Position numbers and translations under genes: made by a program
From: Methanobacteriota archaeon
Lineage (GTDB): Archaea > Halobacteriota > Methanosarcinia > Methanosarcinales > Methanosarcinaceae
Assembly: GCA_030837265.1 (NCBI GenBank)
Contig: JAUPKV010000609.1
Location: forward strand, 1-6,542
Length of the DNA stretch: 6,542 nt
Direction: 5' to 3'
Notes under the pieces: generated by a model
The model's input: only the letters and a program-made list of their open reading frames with translations
The model's database searches: none
What the model was told of the DNA's origin: nothing
Shown here: piece after piece, positions 1 through 6,093 of the stretch
Layout of the letters: each line of letters starts with the position of its first letter
Position numbering within the stretch: position 1 is the first letter of the stretch

Positions 1-144
1 AAAGATCTGGAAGGCATGCAGACAATGCGCATTCTTGCAAGGAACATGGCGTTTTTCTTGAAGTGTAATGAAATAGGTCTTAAAACAGGTGTGCAGCTCC
101 CGATGCGGGAAGAAAGAATTTTTACAAACTTTATCCGTGAATGA
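1..144 (+). CDS. Flavodoxin-family (NADPH-dependent FMN reductase-like) protein, C-terminal part only
   Basis: The first reading frame is open from the window edge to a TGA at 142-144 and gives 47 residues; the start lies outside the window. The visible end contains a segment like NMAFFLKCNEIGLKTG followed by LPMREERIFTNFIRE. To my recollection this resembles the C-terminal tail of flavodoxin-fold NAD(P)H-dependent FMN reductases / iron-sulfur flavoproteins, where a helix rich in MAFFLK-like residues precedes a final TNFIR. The FMN-binding and cysteine regions are not in view, so the cofactors cannot be confirmed. The next gene on the same strand belongs to the same broad superfamily, which fits a pair of related redox proteins, although the 181-base gap argues for separate transcription. 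Family assignment is moderate because only the tail is visible. Confidence 0.6.
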   Translation, partial: KDLEGMQTMRILARNMAFFLKCNEIGLKTGVQLPMREERIFTNFIRE

Positions 145-312
145 TGCTTTATCCGTCAAAGTATTGATAAATGGATGCTCTCAAAAGTTCTTTCAAGTTA
201 TCGTCACCCAGTCATTTTAGAATCTCACTTGATCACAGCAACAATTTAAGTGACGAAGATTTGACAGAAGATAATAAAAGTTTCTATTGACATTAAGAAT
301 GACTAAAAATAT

Positions 313-316
313 GGAG
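313..316 (+). promoter_or_regulatory. Ribosome binding site GGAG that fixes the flavoprotein start
   Basis: GGAG lies nine bases before the ATG at 326 and is the only Shine-Dalgarno-like match near the possible starts of this frame (TTG 287, ATG 299, ATG 311, ATG 326). It overlaps the ATG at 311, so it cannot serve that codon, and it supports the shorter protein. Confidence 0.65.
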
Positions 317-325
317 CGTAATAAA

Positions 326-865
326 ATGAGCAAAAAAGTATTAGTATTGTCAGCAAGTCCAAGGAGAGGTGGAAATTCAGACCTCTTATGCGACCAGTTT
401 ATATTTGGGGCAAAAGAATCAGGGAATCAGGTTGAGAAAATTTTCCTAAGAGATAAAGAGATTAATTATTGCCTGGCATGCGATACCTGTCAAGGTAATG
501 GAGGCAACTGTGTTCAAAAGGATGACATGATTGAAGTTCTGGACAAAATAATAGCTGCCGACGTGATCGTGATGGCAACACCTGTTTATTTTTACACCAT
601 GAACGGGCAGATTAAAACCCTGATTGATAGAACCTATTCGAGGTATCTTGCAATAAAGAACAAGGAAATGTATTTCATTATGACCGCTGCCGACAGCAAA
701 AAACAGGCTCTGGAGAGAACATTAGAAGGATTTAGAGGATTTACTTCCTGCCTTGAGGGAGCAAAAGAAAAGGGTGCTATTTACGGAGCTGGTGCCTGGA
801 ATATAGGAGACATCAAAGAAAGCAAAGCAATGAATCAGGCATATGAAATGGGAAAAGCGGTTTGA
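326..865 (+). CDS. Iron-sulfur flavoprotein (Isf-like), NADPH-dependent FMN reductase family
   Basis: A 179-residue cytoplasmic protein predicted to bind FMN and one [4Fe-4S] cluster and to pass electrons, as known for Methanosarcina Isf, which accepts electrons from ferredoxin. The N-terminal strand is followed by the FMN-phosphate loop SASPRRGGNS (residues 9-18). A compact cysteine cluster C49-x2-C52-x2-C55-x6-C62 fits the Isf pattern CX2CX2CX4-7C. The segment TPVYFYTMNGQIKTLIDR (about 90-108) is the conserved flavin-contact and dimer region. The frame is also open upstream to a TTG at 287, but the ATG at 326 is preferred: GGAG at 313-316 sits nine bases before it, and the protein then begins directly with the first beta strand. 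The gene ends in TGA. It lies downstream of another flavodoxin-like gene end. The physiological partner cannot be read from the sequence; a general quinone, disulfide or oxygen reductase role is the alternative. Confidence 0.88.
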   Translation: MSKKVLVLSASPRRGGNSDLLCDQFIFGAKESGNQVEKIFLRDKEINYCLACDTCQGNGGNCVQKDDMIEVLDKIIAADVIVMATPVYFYTMNGQIKTLIDRTYSRYLAIKNKEMYFIMTAADSKKQALERTLEGFRGFTSCLEGAKEKGAIYGAGAWNIGDIKESKAMNQAYEMGKAV

Positions 866-1263
866 TTGTAGAAGAATGTAAAATGAAAAGTTTCCAGATA
901 GGCCAAATGCGATAGATCAAGAGCCTATTCTAGTAAGAGTTTATGCTTTCGAATCGCATCTCTACAACCTAAATCTTTTATTAAGTGCCTGTTATTAGCC
1001 CATTTAAGCCTTCTTCTCAAATGTACTTAAATGAAATATATTTTGAACTTACGCGGTTGAAAGATAAATCACGTACAAGAAGCATTATCGAGATTATTGA
1101 GATTTAAACTGTTGAGTGTTTATTGATACTATTTTTCAATTCAACCGTATAAGTCCTAATATTGTAACGAAAAATCGAAACTCTTTATCTCTGAGCCCAT
1201 CCCAGAACTTCATTTATTCATTGAGTGATATATCCAACGTGTATTGTATAACATATTTTAATA
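866..1263. other. Non-coding spacer, no convincing gene
   Basis: About 400 bases separate the flavoprotein from the oppositely oriented hypothetical gene, so the two genes converge here. No hairpin strong enough to call a terminator was seen. The only protein-like stretch is a small + strand frame, GTG 985 or ATG 1021 to TAA 1107, whose 28-40 residues include EIYFELTRLKDKSRTRSII. It has a plausible composition but no ribosome site and no recognised relatives. A longer + strand frame covering 1116-1496 is rich in Ile, Ser, Tyr and Leu and overlaps the antisense gene, so it is treated as chance. Confidence 0.5.
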
Positions 1264-1683
1264 TTATACATTGTATCTTAGCTCTTCTCCTCTACTTTTG
1301 CAATCCAGATTGGCTTTTTTCATATCATCATATATCCCTACTCTCTCATTTGCGATACGAGCCCAATTCTCGGGTTGTATCCCTGGGAATTCATATCCAA
1401 GTAAGTGATCTTTACCATCGTATACCAGGAATACTTTATAGCTACCTGGTATTGACGGAGTCACTCCCACTACGATTTCTCCCTGTTTTACCTTAAAGCA
1501 TGAATCATCTACATTGTCATCGTTTGCGGTATTCATTAAATTTACACCTGAAAGATAACTTGTGATATCCCGGGTGTATAGATTAGAGTCATTTTCTTTT
1601 CTTATCAACACATGAGCAATTACAATCTCTTTGGATAACCAGGCGTGATCTGTATTTTCAAAACCGTTTATATGATAAATCAT
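1264..1683 (-). CDS. Hypothetical protein, 139 aa
   Basis: I do not recognise this protein. It has no signal peptide or membrane segment and reads as a soluble, mixed alpha/beta or beta-rich domain: an N-terminal part (MIYHINGFENTDHAWLS), a central stretch rich in Asp and Asn (NTANDDNVDDS, about residues 51-61), then beta-strand-like segments around VKQGEIVVGVTPSIPGSYKV and FLVYDGKDHLLGY. The last 30 residues are charged and helical (NERVGIYDDMKKANLDCKSRGEEL). The ATG start is supported by GGTGA (1688-1692) four bases upstream, which matches the archaeal anti-Shine-Dalgarno sequence, and by a TATA-like element about 45 bases upstream. It ends in TAA. Natural amino-acid composition, the ribosome site and the promoter-like element make it more likely real than not. 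It stands alone between two long spacers, so context gives no function. Confidence 0.68.
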   Translation of the reverse strand: MIYHINGFENTDHAWLSKEIVIAHVLIRKENDSNLYTRDITSYLSGVNLMNTANDDNVDDSCFKVKQGEIVVGVTPSIPGSYKVFLVYDGKDHLLGYEFPGIQPENWARIANERVGIYDDMKKANLDCKSRGEELRYNV

Positions 1684-1726
1684 AGACTCACCAATTGTAT
1701 TAATACTTTATTTAATTATTTTATTT

Positions 1727-1734
1727 GTTATATA
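1727..1734 (-). promoter_or_regulatory. Candidate archaeal TATA box for the 139-aa gene
   Basis: Read on the minus strand this is TATATAAC, preceded by the purine-containing stretch AGAAAC that could act as a BRE. It lies roughly 45 bases before the ATG at 1683, which would put transcription start about 20 bases before the ribosome site and gene. The surrounding spacer is very AT-rich, so TATA-like strings are expected by chance. Confidence 0.4.
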
Positions 1735-1740
1735 GTTTCT

Positions 1741-1771
1741 TAAAACTTCCATTTAAAACTTCCATTTAAAA
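1741..1771. repeat. 13-base tandem direct repeat, two full copies plus a partial third
   Basis: The unit TAAAACTTCCATT occurs at 1741-1753 and again without gap at 1754-1766, followed by a partial third copy (TAAAA, 1767-1771). The copies are identical. This lies in the AT-rich spacer upstream of the 139-aa gene on its promoter side. It may be a simple slippage duplication or a pair of regulatory half-sites. Confidence 0.85.
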
Positions 1772-1819
1772 GTATATTTACATCTTAAAAATTATATTTT
1801 TAAATGGATATCTGGAAGT
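1758..1819. repeat. Interrupted inverted repeat overlapping the tandem repeat
   Basis: CCATTTAAAA at 1762-1771 is the exact reverse complement of TTTTAAATGG at 1798-1807, with 26 bases between. The outer part ACTTCCA (1758-1764) is again matched in reverse complement by TGGAAGT at 1813-1819 after a six-base insertion in the right arm. The structure could form a cruciform or RNA hairpin, or mark an operator. It is AT-rich, so its strength as a hairpin is limited. Confidence 0.6.
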
Positions 1820-2152
1820 ATGGAAATAATAGGTAGGCGAATATCGATTCTAATATTAATTATTAATTTTTATATTCGTAATTTCCCCAATTATGCTAAG
1901 AATTTTAAAAAATTAAACTTTTTACTCCTTATTATGATATAATATGTTTTAAAAAAGTATAAAACCATCTTTTGTTATTATTATGTGAAGTTCACGAGGG
2001 ATAACATTTTTTCCAATAATTATTTAACATAAAAATTTCCTCCCTTCTTTATCCATGTTCCGTCTTTACTCCTTCTTGTTTTAGCCTCGTCTCCTCAAAG
2101 TTTATCAGCTTTTGCATGTCCCGTATATGAGAGGTAAATGTGGCATCCTGAA

Positions 2153-3199
2153 TCATTCCCTTTTTGAGTTTGTATACTCTCCAACAATAGGAATATTTGC
2201 TCCACATTTTGGACAGGTCTTCTCAGGGGTTATTTCGTATATTTCCACCTCGAAAAACCCACGGGAGATCAACATTTTCCCACATTCGGGGCAAAAAGTG
2301 TTGTTGTGCTTCTGTCCAGGAACATTCCCTATATAAACATAATTCATTCCCTCTTCGACTGCTATTTTCCTGGCAGCTATCAGAGTCTCAATGGGCGTCC
2401 AATAAAGGTCTTCCATCTGATACAGAGGCTGAAAGCGTGTAAAATGCAGGGGAGTATCCGGCCCTAAATTTTTGTAAACCCACTGTGAAAGTTCCCGGAT
2501 TTCTTCAGGAGAATCGTTTTTTTCCGGGATTACCAGGTTTGTGATTTCAATGTGTATTCCGAGTTCCTTGGCAAGAATACAGGATTCAAGCACCGGAGCA
2601 AGTTTTGCACTGGTAATATCATCATAGAATTTTTCAGTAAAGGCTTTAATATCGATGTTGGCAGCAGTCAGATAAGGTGCTATATGCCTCAGGGATTCGG
2701 GAGTCATGTAACCATTTGTCACATAAACGGTAGCAAGCCCGGCAGCCTTTGCTAGCTTTGCACACTCATAGGTATACTCGTGCCAGATTGCAGGCTCATT
2801 ATAGGTCCAGGAAATTGATCTTGAATGAGAGAGGAGTGCCCTTTCCACAAGTTCATCAGGAGAAGTATCCATTGTGAAAGAATCTTCCAGGCAATCTTGA
2901 GAAATTGACCAGTTTTGGCAGTGTTTGCAGCGGAAGTTACATCCTATTGAGCCTGCGGAATAAGTATAAGAACCCGGATAAAAATGGTTCAGTGGTTTCT
3001 TTTCGATTGGATCAACTGCTTTGCCGAAAACAGTACTGTAAAAAAGAGTATACAGGCCTCCATCTGTGTTTTTCCTTACGCCGCAAAAACCCCTGTTATC
3101 AGGTGCGATAATGCACTTACGGGCGCAGAGGTTACATTGTACTTCATTGTTTTCAAGCTTCTCGTAAAACATTGCTTCTCGTATCAAATTAATCTCCAT
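2153..3199 (-). CDS. amrS: AmmeMemoRadiSam system radical SAM enzyme AmrS
   Basis: A 348-residue cytoplasmic radical SAM protein of the AmrS family, often annotated as a pyruvate formate-lyase activating enzyme homologue. The N-terminus carries C22-x2-C25-x3-C29-x9-C39 in the context VQCNLCARKC...RGFCGVR, the hallmark family entry. The radical SAM cluster motif is C87-x3-C91-x2-C94 (IGCNFRCKHCQNW), which binds the [4Fe-4S] cluster that cleaves S-adenosylmethionine. TYNEP at 132-136 occupies the place of the GGEP SAM-binding motif, and VYVTNG (158-163) and NIDIKAF (181-187) follow as barrel strands. The C-terminus has a rubredoxin-like zinc ribbon, C303/C306 and C329/C332. Length and domain order are complete. 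Its usual functional partners, AMMECR1 and MEMO-like domains, are not in this window, and the substrate cannot be deduced. The ATG at 3199 has no clear ribosome site; codon 10 (ATG at 3172) is a possible alternative start. Confidence 0.93.
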   Translation of the reverse strand: MEINLIREAMFYEKLENNEVQCNLCARKCIIAPDNRGFCGVRKNTDGGLYTLFYSTVFGKAVDPIEKKPLNHFYPGSYTYSAGSIGCNFRCKHCQNWSISQDCLEDSFTMDTSPDELVERALLSHSRSISWTYNEPAIWHEYTYECAKLAKAAGLATVYVTNGYMTPESLRHIAPYLTAANIDIKAFTEKFYDDITSAKLAPVLESCILAKELGIHIEITNLVIPEKNDSPEEIRELSQWVYKNLGPDTPLHFTRFQPLYQMEDLYWTPIETLIAARKIAVEEGMNYVYIGNVPGQKHNNTFCPECGKMLISRGFFEVEIYEITPEKTCPKCGANIPIVGEYTNSKRE

Positions 3200-3378
3200 T
3201 AAAAGATTGTTTTTGAGAATAATAATGGTTATGTTTTTTACACCTGAAAATATGAAATGAGTATACGAACTCCTCTTTTTTGAAATAGAAAATTGGAATC
3301 ATAGATTTACTGTCTAATGCTTAAATTAAAATCGTAATGTTTAAATGTACTTAATCTTAGAAACGTAATAGTAAATTC

Positions 3379-3385
3379 TTATAAA
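3379..3385 (+). promoter_or_regulatory. Candidate archaeal TATA box before the methyltransferase gene
   Basis: TTATAAA, flanked by AATTC and GAGAT, lies about 40 bases before the TTG at 3426. Transcription would then start close to the reading frame and give a short leader, consistent with the lack of a clear ribosome site. It is one of several AT-rich strings in the 226-base divergent spacer shared with the AmrS gene, so it is only a candidate. Confidence 0.38.
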
Positions 3386-3425
3386 GAGATAAGTTAGGCT
3401 TCAATGCAGGTTTCTTCTTATCCGA

Positions 3426-4265
3426 TTGTTTAAAAATTATTTGAGTTTTAAAACTCTCAAAAAAGGGAGCAAGAATTTGTGGAATCACTTAGATGTTAGA
3501 GCGTATTCAGCATATATGTTTGCTAAAGAGAAATTGTCCAAGTACTTGATGTTTTCATTTGTCAAATTTAATACATCAAAGAAAAATATAGAGTCTTTCT
3601 CTTGTCCGATATGCAATTATCATGGGCCTTTTCTAAATGTCAGGCGCAGACAAGAAGTATGTCCAAAATGTAGTTCTGTAGAAAGACATAGACTTCAATT
3701 TCTCGTTCTTCAGCAACTAAGCCTGAACTACGATATTTCTCAAATGTCTATACTTCATATTGCACCGGAACCATTTTTTAAAAGAATTTTCGAGAAAAAG
3801 TTTCTACAATACGTTGCCACCGACATAAGCAGAAAAAAAAATATCGATTGTCAAGCTGACCTTCTAAATCTTCCTTTTAAAAGCAAAATATTTGATTGTG
3901 TGTTTGCGTCTCATGTTCTGGAGCACATTCAAGATGATGAAAAAGCCATTGCTGAAATTAAGAGGATTTTAAAGCCCGGAGGAATAGCGATTCTTCCAGT
4001 GCCCATTGTATCTAAAAAAACAATTGAGTATCCGGCTCCCAATCCTTATGAATCAGAACACGTTAGAGCACCTGGGCTAGATTATTTTGATAAGTATAGA
4101 AGATATTTTAAAGAAGTTATTGTGTTTGATTCAAAAAATTTTCCTGAAGAATGCCAGTTATACATATACGAAAATAGAACCAAATATCCTAACAAAAAAG
4201 CTCCACTTCGTGAGCCAGTGGAAGGAGAAAAACATGACGATTTTGTTCCTGTATGCCTGGCTTAA
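3426..4265 (+). CDS. Class I SAM-dependent methyltransferase with N-terminal zinc ribbon
   Basis: Predicted to transfer a methyl group from S-adenosylmethionine to an unknown acceptor. Numbering from the TTG at 3426 gives 279 residues. A basic N-terminal stretch is followed by a zinc ribbon, C60-x2-C63 (CPIC) and C79-x2-C82 (CPKC), with the characteristic SSVERHRLQF just after it. The Rossmann-like Methyltransf_11 core follows: ILHIAPEP (109-116) in place of the usual glycine-rich loop, ATDIS (131-135) with the ribose-contacting acidic residue, ADLLNLPF (144-151), VFASHVLEHI (159-168) and LKPGG (182-186). Proteins of this ribbon-plus-core type often sit among surface polysaccharide or glycosylation genes, but no such genes are nearby here. 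The start is uncertain: TTG 3426 has no ribosome site, the frame is open back to 3393, and the first in-frame ATG is 3516 (residue 31), which still keeps every domain. The gene ends in TAA and appears monocistronic. Confidence 0.85.
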   Translation: MFKNYLSFKTLKKGSKNLWNHLDVRAYSAYMFAKEKLSKYLMFSFVKFNTSKKNIESFSCPICNYHGPFLNVRRRQEVCPKCSSVERHRLQFLVLQQLSLNYDISQMSILHIAPEPFFKRIFEKKFLQYVATDISRKKNIDCQADLLNLPFKSKIFDCVFASHVLEHIQDDEKAIAEIKRILKPGGIAILPVPIVSKKTIEYPAPNPYESEHVRAPGLDYFDKYRRYFKEVIVFDSKNFPEECQLYIYENRTKYPNKKAPLREPVEGEKHDDFVPVCLA

Positions 4266-4401
4266 ATACTATTCCATACCTCGCTCTTCAATATAATAGG
4301 AAAAACAGCTTAAACTCTCCAAAATAGTATTAATTCGTAGCCAATAATACTTTCACATAACTAAGATTTGCTTTTTAATCTTTTTCTGATTATTGTGTTC
4401 T

Positions 4402-4405
4402 GAGG
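4402..4405 (+). promoter_or_regulatory. Ribosome binding site GAGG that decides the start of the small protein
   Basis: GAGG directly abuts the ATG at 4406, which is too close for that codon. It lies nine bases before the ATG at 4415, so the shorter 62-residue product is preferred. Confidence 0.55.
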
Positions 4406-4414
4406 ATGATTTCT

Positions 4415-4603
4415 ATGATGGAAAAATATAAACCTGTAAATCGAATCGAATTTCTTGAAATGGTTGATAGGATGCTTGAGATAAAGTGCGAAAATGTGAA
4501 TTTTAATCTAAAAAAAGATGGAATTGAAGTTGAGTATGATTTAGATGATCCCGAAATAAAAGGGAAACATCAGGCTTGCTTCATTCCATATCCTGAATTT
4601 TAA
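4415..4603 (+). CDS. Small acidic hypothetical protein, 62 aa
   Basis: I do not recognise this protein. It begins MMEKYKPVNRIEFLEMVDRM, an amphipathic helix, continues through CENVNFNLKKDGIEVEYDLD, which looks like a pair of beta strands, and ends IKGKHQACFIPYPEF. There is no signal peptide, membrane segment or metal-binding cluster; the two cysteines are far apart. Its composition is that of a folded cytoplasmic protein. GAGG at 4402-4405 supports the ATG at 4415 over the ATG at 4406, which would add three residues. It ends in TAA. It lies about 150 bases after the methyltransferase on the same strand and converges with the surface-protein pseudogene. The helix-then-sheet pattern could be a small adaptor or antitoxin-like protein, but nothing shows this directly. 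Confidence 0.62.
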   Translation: MMEKYKPVNRIEFLEMVDRMLEIKCENVNFNLKKDGIEVEYDLDDPEIKGKHQACFIPYPEF

Positions 4604-4698
4604 TTCTTTATGTTTGATTCTTTGGTACAATTTCAACGGGGGAGTTTGGTTTAATATATCAAATAATTTCCTTAAAATAATCTATTACTGTTTTTCTC

Positions 4699-6081
4699 TT
4701 AATGCATATTATAAAGCATTATTACGTCATTGAAGTCAATTCTGCCGTTTTTGTTATAATCGAAGTAAGCTACCAGGCTATTTTGTGTTATCCATGCCAT
4801 ATTATTATAATATGTGACAACATCAGCAAAATCCAGCCTTCCGTTTCCATTGATATCCTCATAAAGCTCGTCACTATTCGGATCAAGTGGTGGTTTAGTA
4901 CAGTCAGGGAAGATAGAAAGTGATGATTTTGTTGAAACATTTATTGTTGCAAGCTTTGAACTAGTACCGTTTGTGTTGCTTACTGTCAGGTTAACCGTAT
5001 AGTTTCCTGCTGTATAGTAAGTATGCATCGGACTCTTCTCAATAGAAGTATTTCCGTCTCCAAAGTTCCAGTTCCATGCAGTTGCATTTTTTGATAAATT
5101 CGTAAACTGCACAAGCAGTGGAACATATCCTTCAGTGACATTGCTGCTGAAGTTTGCTACAGGGAGTATTTTTGTTGTTCCATTCGGAATCACAAGAGGA
5201 AGATAATCCGAGTAAATGCTGCCAAAGATATTGGCATATACAGAAGCTGCAATTCCGTCCCCGTCCGTATCTACTGTTTTCTGGGAAAATCCTGTACCAT
5301 CTGGAGTTCCCCAGTAGTTACCTCCTATATAAGGTCCACCGACAATGTTAGGGCCTGCAGTTCTTGTTACATTATAAGAGTTTCCAATTCCGTTTCCAAT
5401 ACTTACAGTTGTAGCATTGAAGTAATTATTATAAATGAGGCATTGGTCACATTTACCACAGATAGAAAAACCGAAAACACTGTTATTTTTGACAGAGTTT
5501 TTTGTGAGCGTATTACTGTCAGAATTGCCAAAATTAATTCCCCTTATATTGTCATAAACCTTATTTTCTGAGACTATATTAGCTGTGGCATTCTGAAGAT
5601 CAATCCCGTATTCATTATTATTTGTAGCCGTGTTACCTGAGATTACACTCCAGTGGGCAAACAACAGGTTAATCCCGCGCAGGTTATTATCAAGCTTATT
5701 GTTCTCGACCGAACAGTAATGGCACCAGGACAGATTTATTGCGGAACAGCGTGTAGATAGTGCCCCACTTATTTTTAGTCCGTAAATATTTGTCTTGTCC
5801 GCCTACACATGGAAAACGTCAGCTTTAGAATTATTAGCTTTTACCCATGTATCATCAGGATTTCCGGAAGCTGATTTGATTGTCAGATTTTCCTTTGTTA
5901 CATTTACATTGTCGTGATAAGTTCCACCAGTTAAAATAATCACATCGCCGGAGGAGGAATTATCAACGGCTGCCTGTATTACTGAAGTCCCTGGGTGAAT
6001 TGTGATCTCGGCAGCTGATCCAATTCCGGACAATGTCACTGAAAAGAGAAAAGCAAATATTAAAATAATTAGTTTTCTAAT
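4699..6081 (-). pseudogene. Secreted NosD-like beta-helix / PKD / dockerin-like surface protein, with in-frame TAG and ATT at the start position
   Basis: One continuous frame of 461 codons including the stop. Codon 1 is ATT (6081), seven bases after a perfect GGAGG. Residues 2-24 (RKLIILIFAFLFSVTLSGIG then SAA) form a classic signal peptide, cleaved probably before EITIHPG. Codons 25-92 are the entry to a right-handed beta-helix. Codon 93 is TAG (5803-5805); after it the same frame continues without a frameshift as ADKTNIYGLKISGA. Helical repeats of roughly 22-24 residues follow to about 230 (ISGNTATNNNEYGIDLQN, VSENKVYDNIRGINFGN), then the NosD-type GGNYWGTPDGTGFS (about 253-266). A PKD domain (about 307-382) carries WNWNFGDGNTS and the YTAGNYTVNLTVSN strand. 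The C-terminus has two calcium-loop repeats of a dockerin-like module, DINGNGRLDFAD (409-420) and DYNKNGRIDFND (441-452). An extracellular or cell-surface role is inferred. Without repair or readthrough, only a 92-residue stub or unsupported internal starts (GTG 6039, TTG 5664) are possible. Point mutation is the simplest cause; pyrrolysine decoding of UAG is the alternative. Confidence 0.82.
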
Positions 6082-6088
6082 TCTAAAA

Positions 6089-6093
6089 CCTCC
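6089..6093 (-). promoter_or_regulatory. Strong ribosome binding site GGAGG left in front of an ATT codon
   Basis: On the minus strand GGAGG is followed by seven bases and then ATT (6079-6081), which opens directly into a signal peptide (IRKLIILIFAFLF). This spacing is ideal for a start codon, and it marks 6081 as the original start. The present ATT is either a mutated ATG or a rare non-canonical start. Confidence 0.75.

Larger units (their letters stand above)
1684..2152. other. AT-rich spacer between the 139-aa gene and AmrS gene end
   Basis: About 470 bases without a convincing gene. The part nearest the 139-aa gene (1684-1970) is extremely AT-rich and contains the promoter candidate, a 13-base tandem repeat and an inverted repeat. 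The part nearest the AmrS gene (2030-2150) is less AT-rich. On the minus strand there are two tiny frames behind purine-rich GGAG-like strings (about 10 and 12 codons, near 2025-2056 and 1993-2031); neither is long enough or conserved enough in appearance to call. Confidence 0.5.

Noticed and set aside
1116..1496. + strand open frame of 126 codons opposite the 139-aa gene
   Set aside because: It is rich in Ile, Ser, Tyr, Leu and Pro, begins at a non-ATG codon without a ribosome site, and overlaps antisense a better supported gene.
1993..2056. Two tiny minus-strand frames (10-12 codons) behind purine-rich strings, as possible leader peptides
   Set aside because: They are too short to judge, and the next minus-strand gene begins about 300 bases further on with its own promoter-like element.
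2112..3202. Several + strand frames of 67-81 codons across the AmrS gene
   Set aside because: They are antisense shadows of amrS, with no ribosome sites and odd composition.
4087..4296. + strand frame of 69 codons inside and past the methyltransferase gene
   Set aside because: It is an overlapping shadow in another frame of the methyltransferase, with Lys/Ile/Leu-rich low-complexity sequence.
4604..4698. Possible shared terminator between the converging small gene and surface-protein gene
   Set aside because: Only short T-rich stretches are visible; no stable hairpin was found.
4702..5351. + strand frames opposite the surface-protein gene
   Set aside because: They are antisense to clear PKD and dockerin-like coding sequence.
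5664..5805. Reading the surface-protein locus as two independent genes
   Set aside because: The TTG at 5664 lies inside a beta-helix repeat without a ribosome site, and the same frame is open back to the TAG at 5803, with family-like sequence on both sides.
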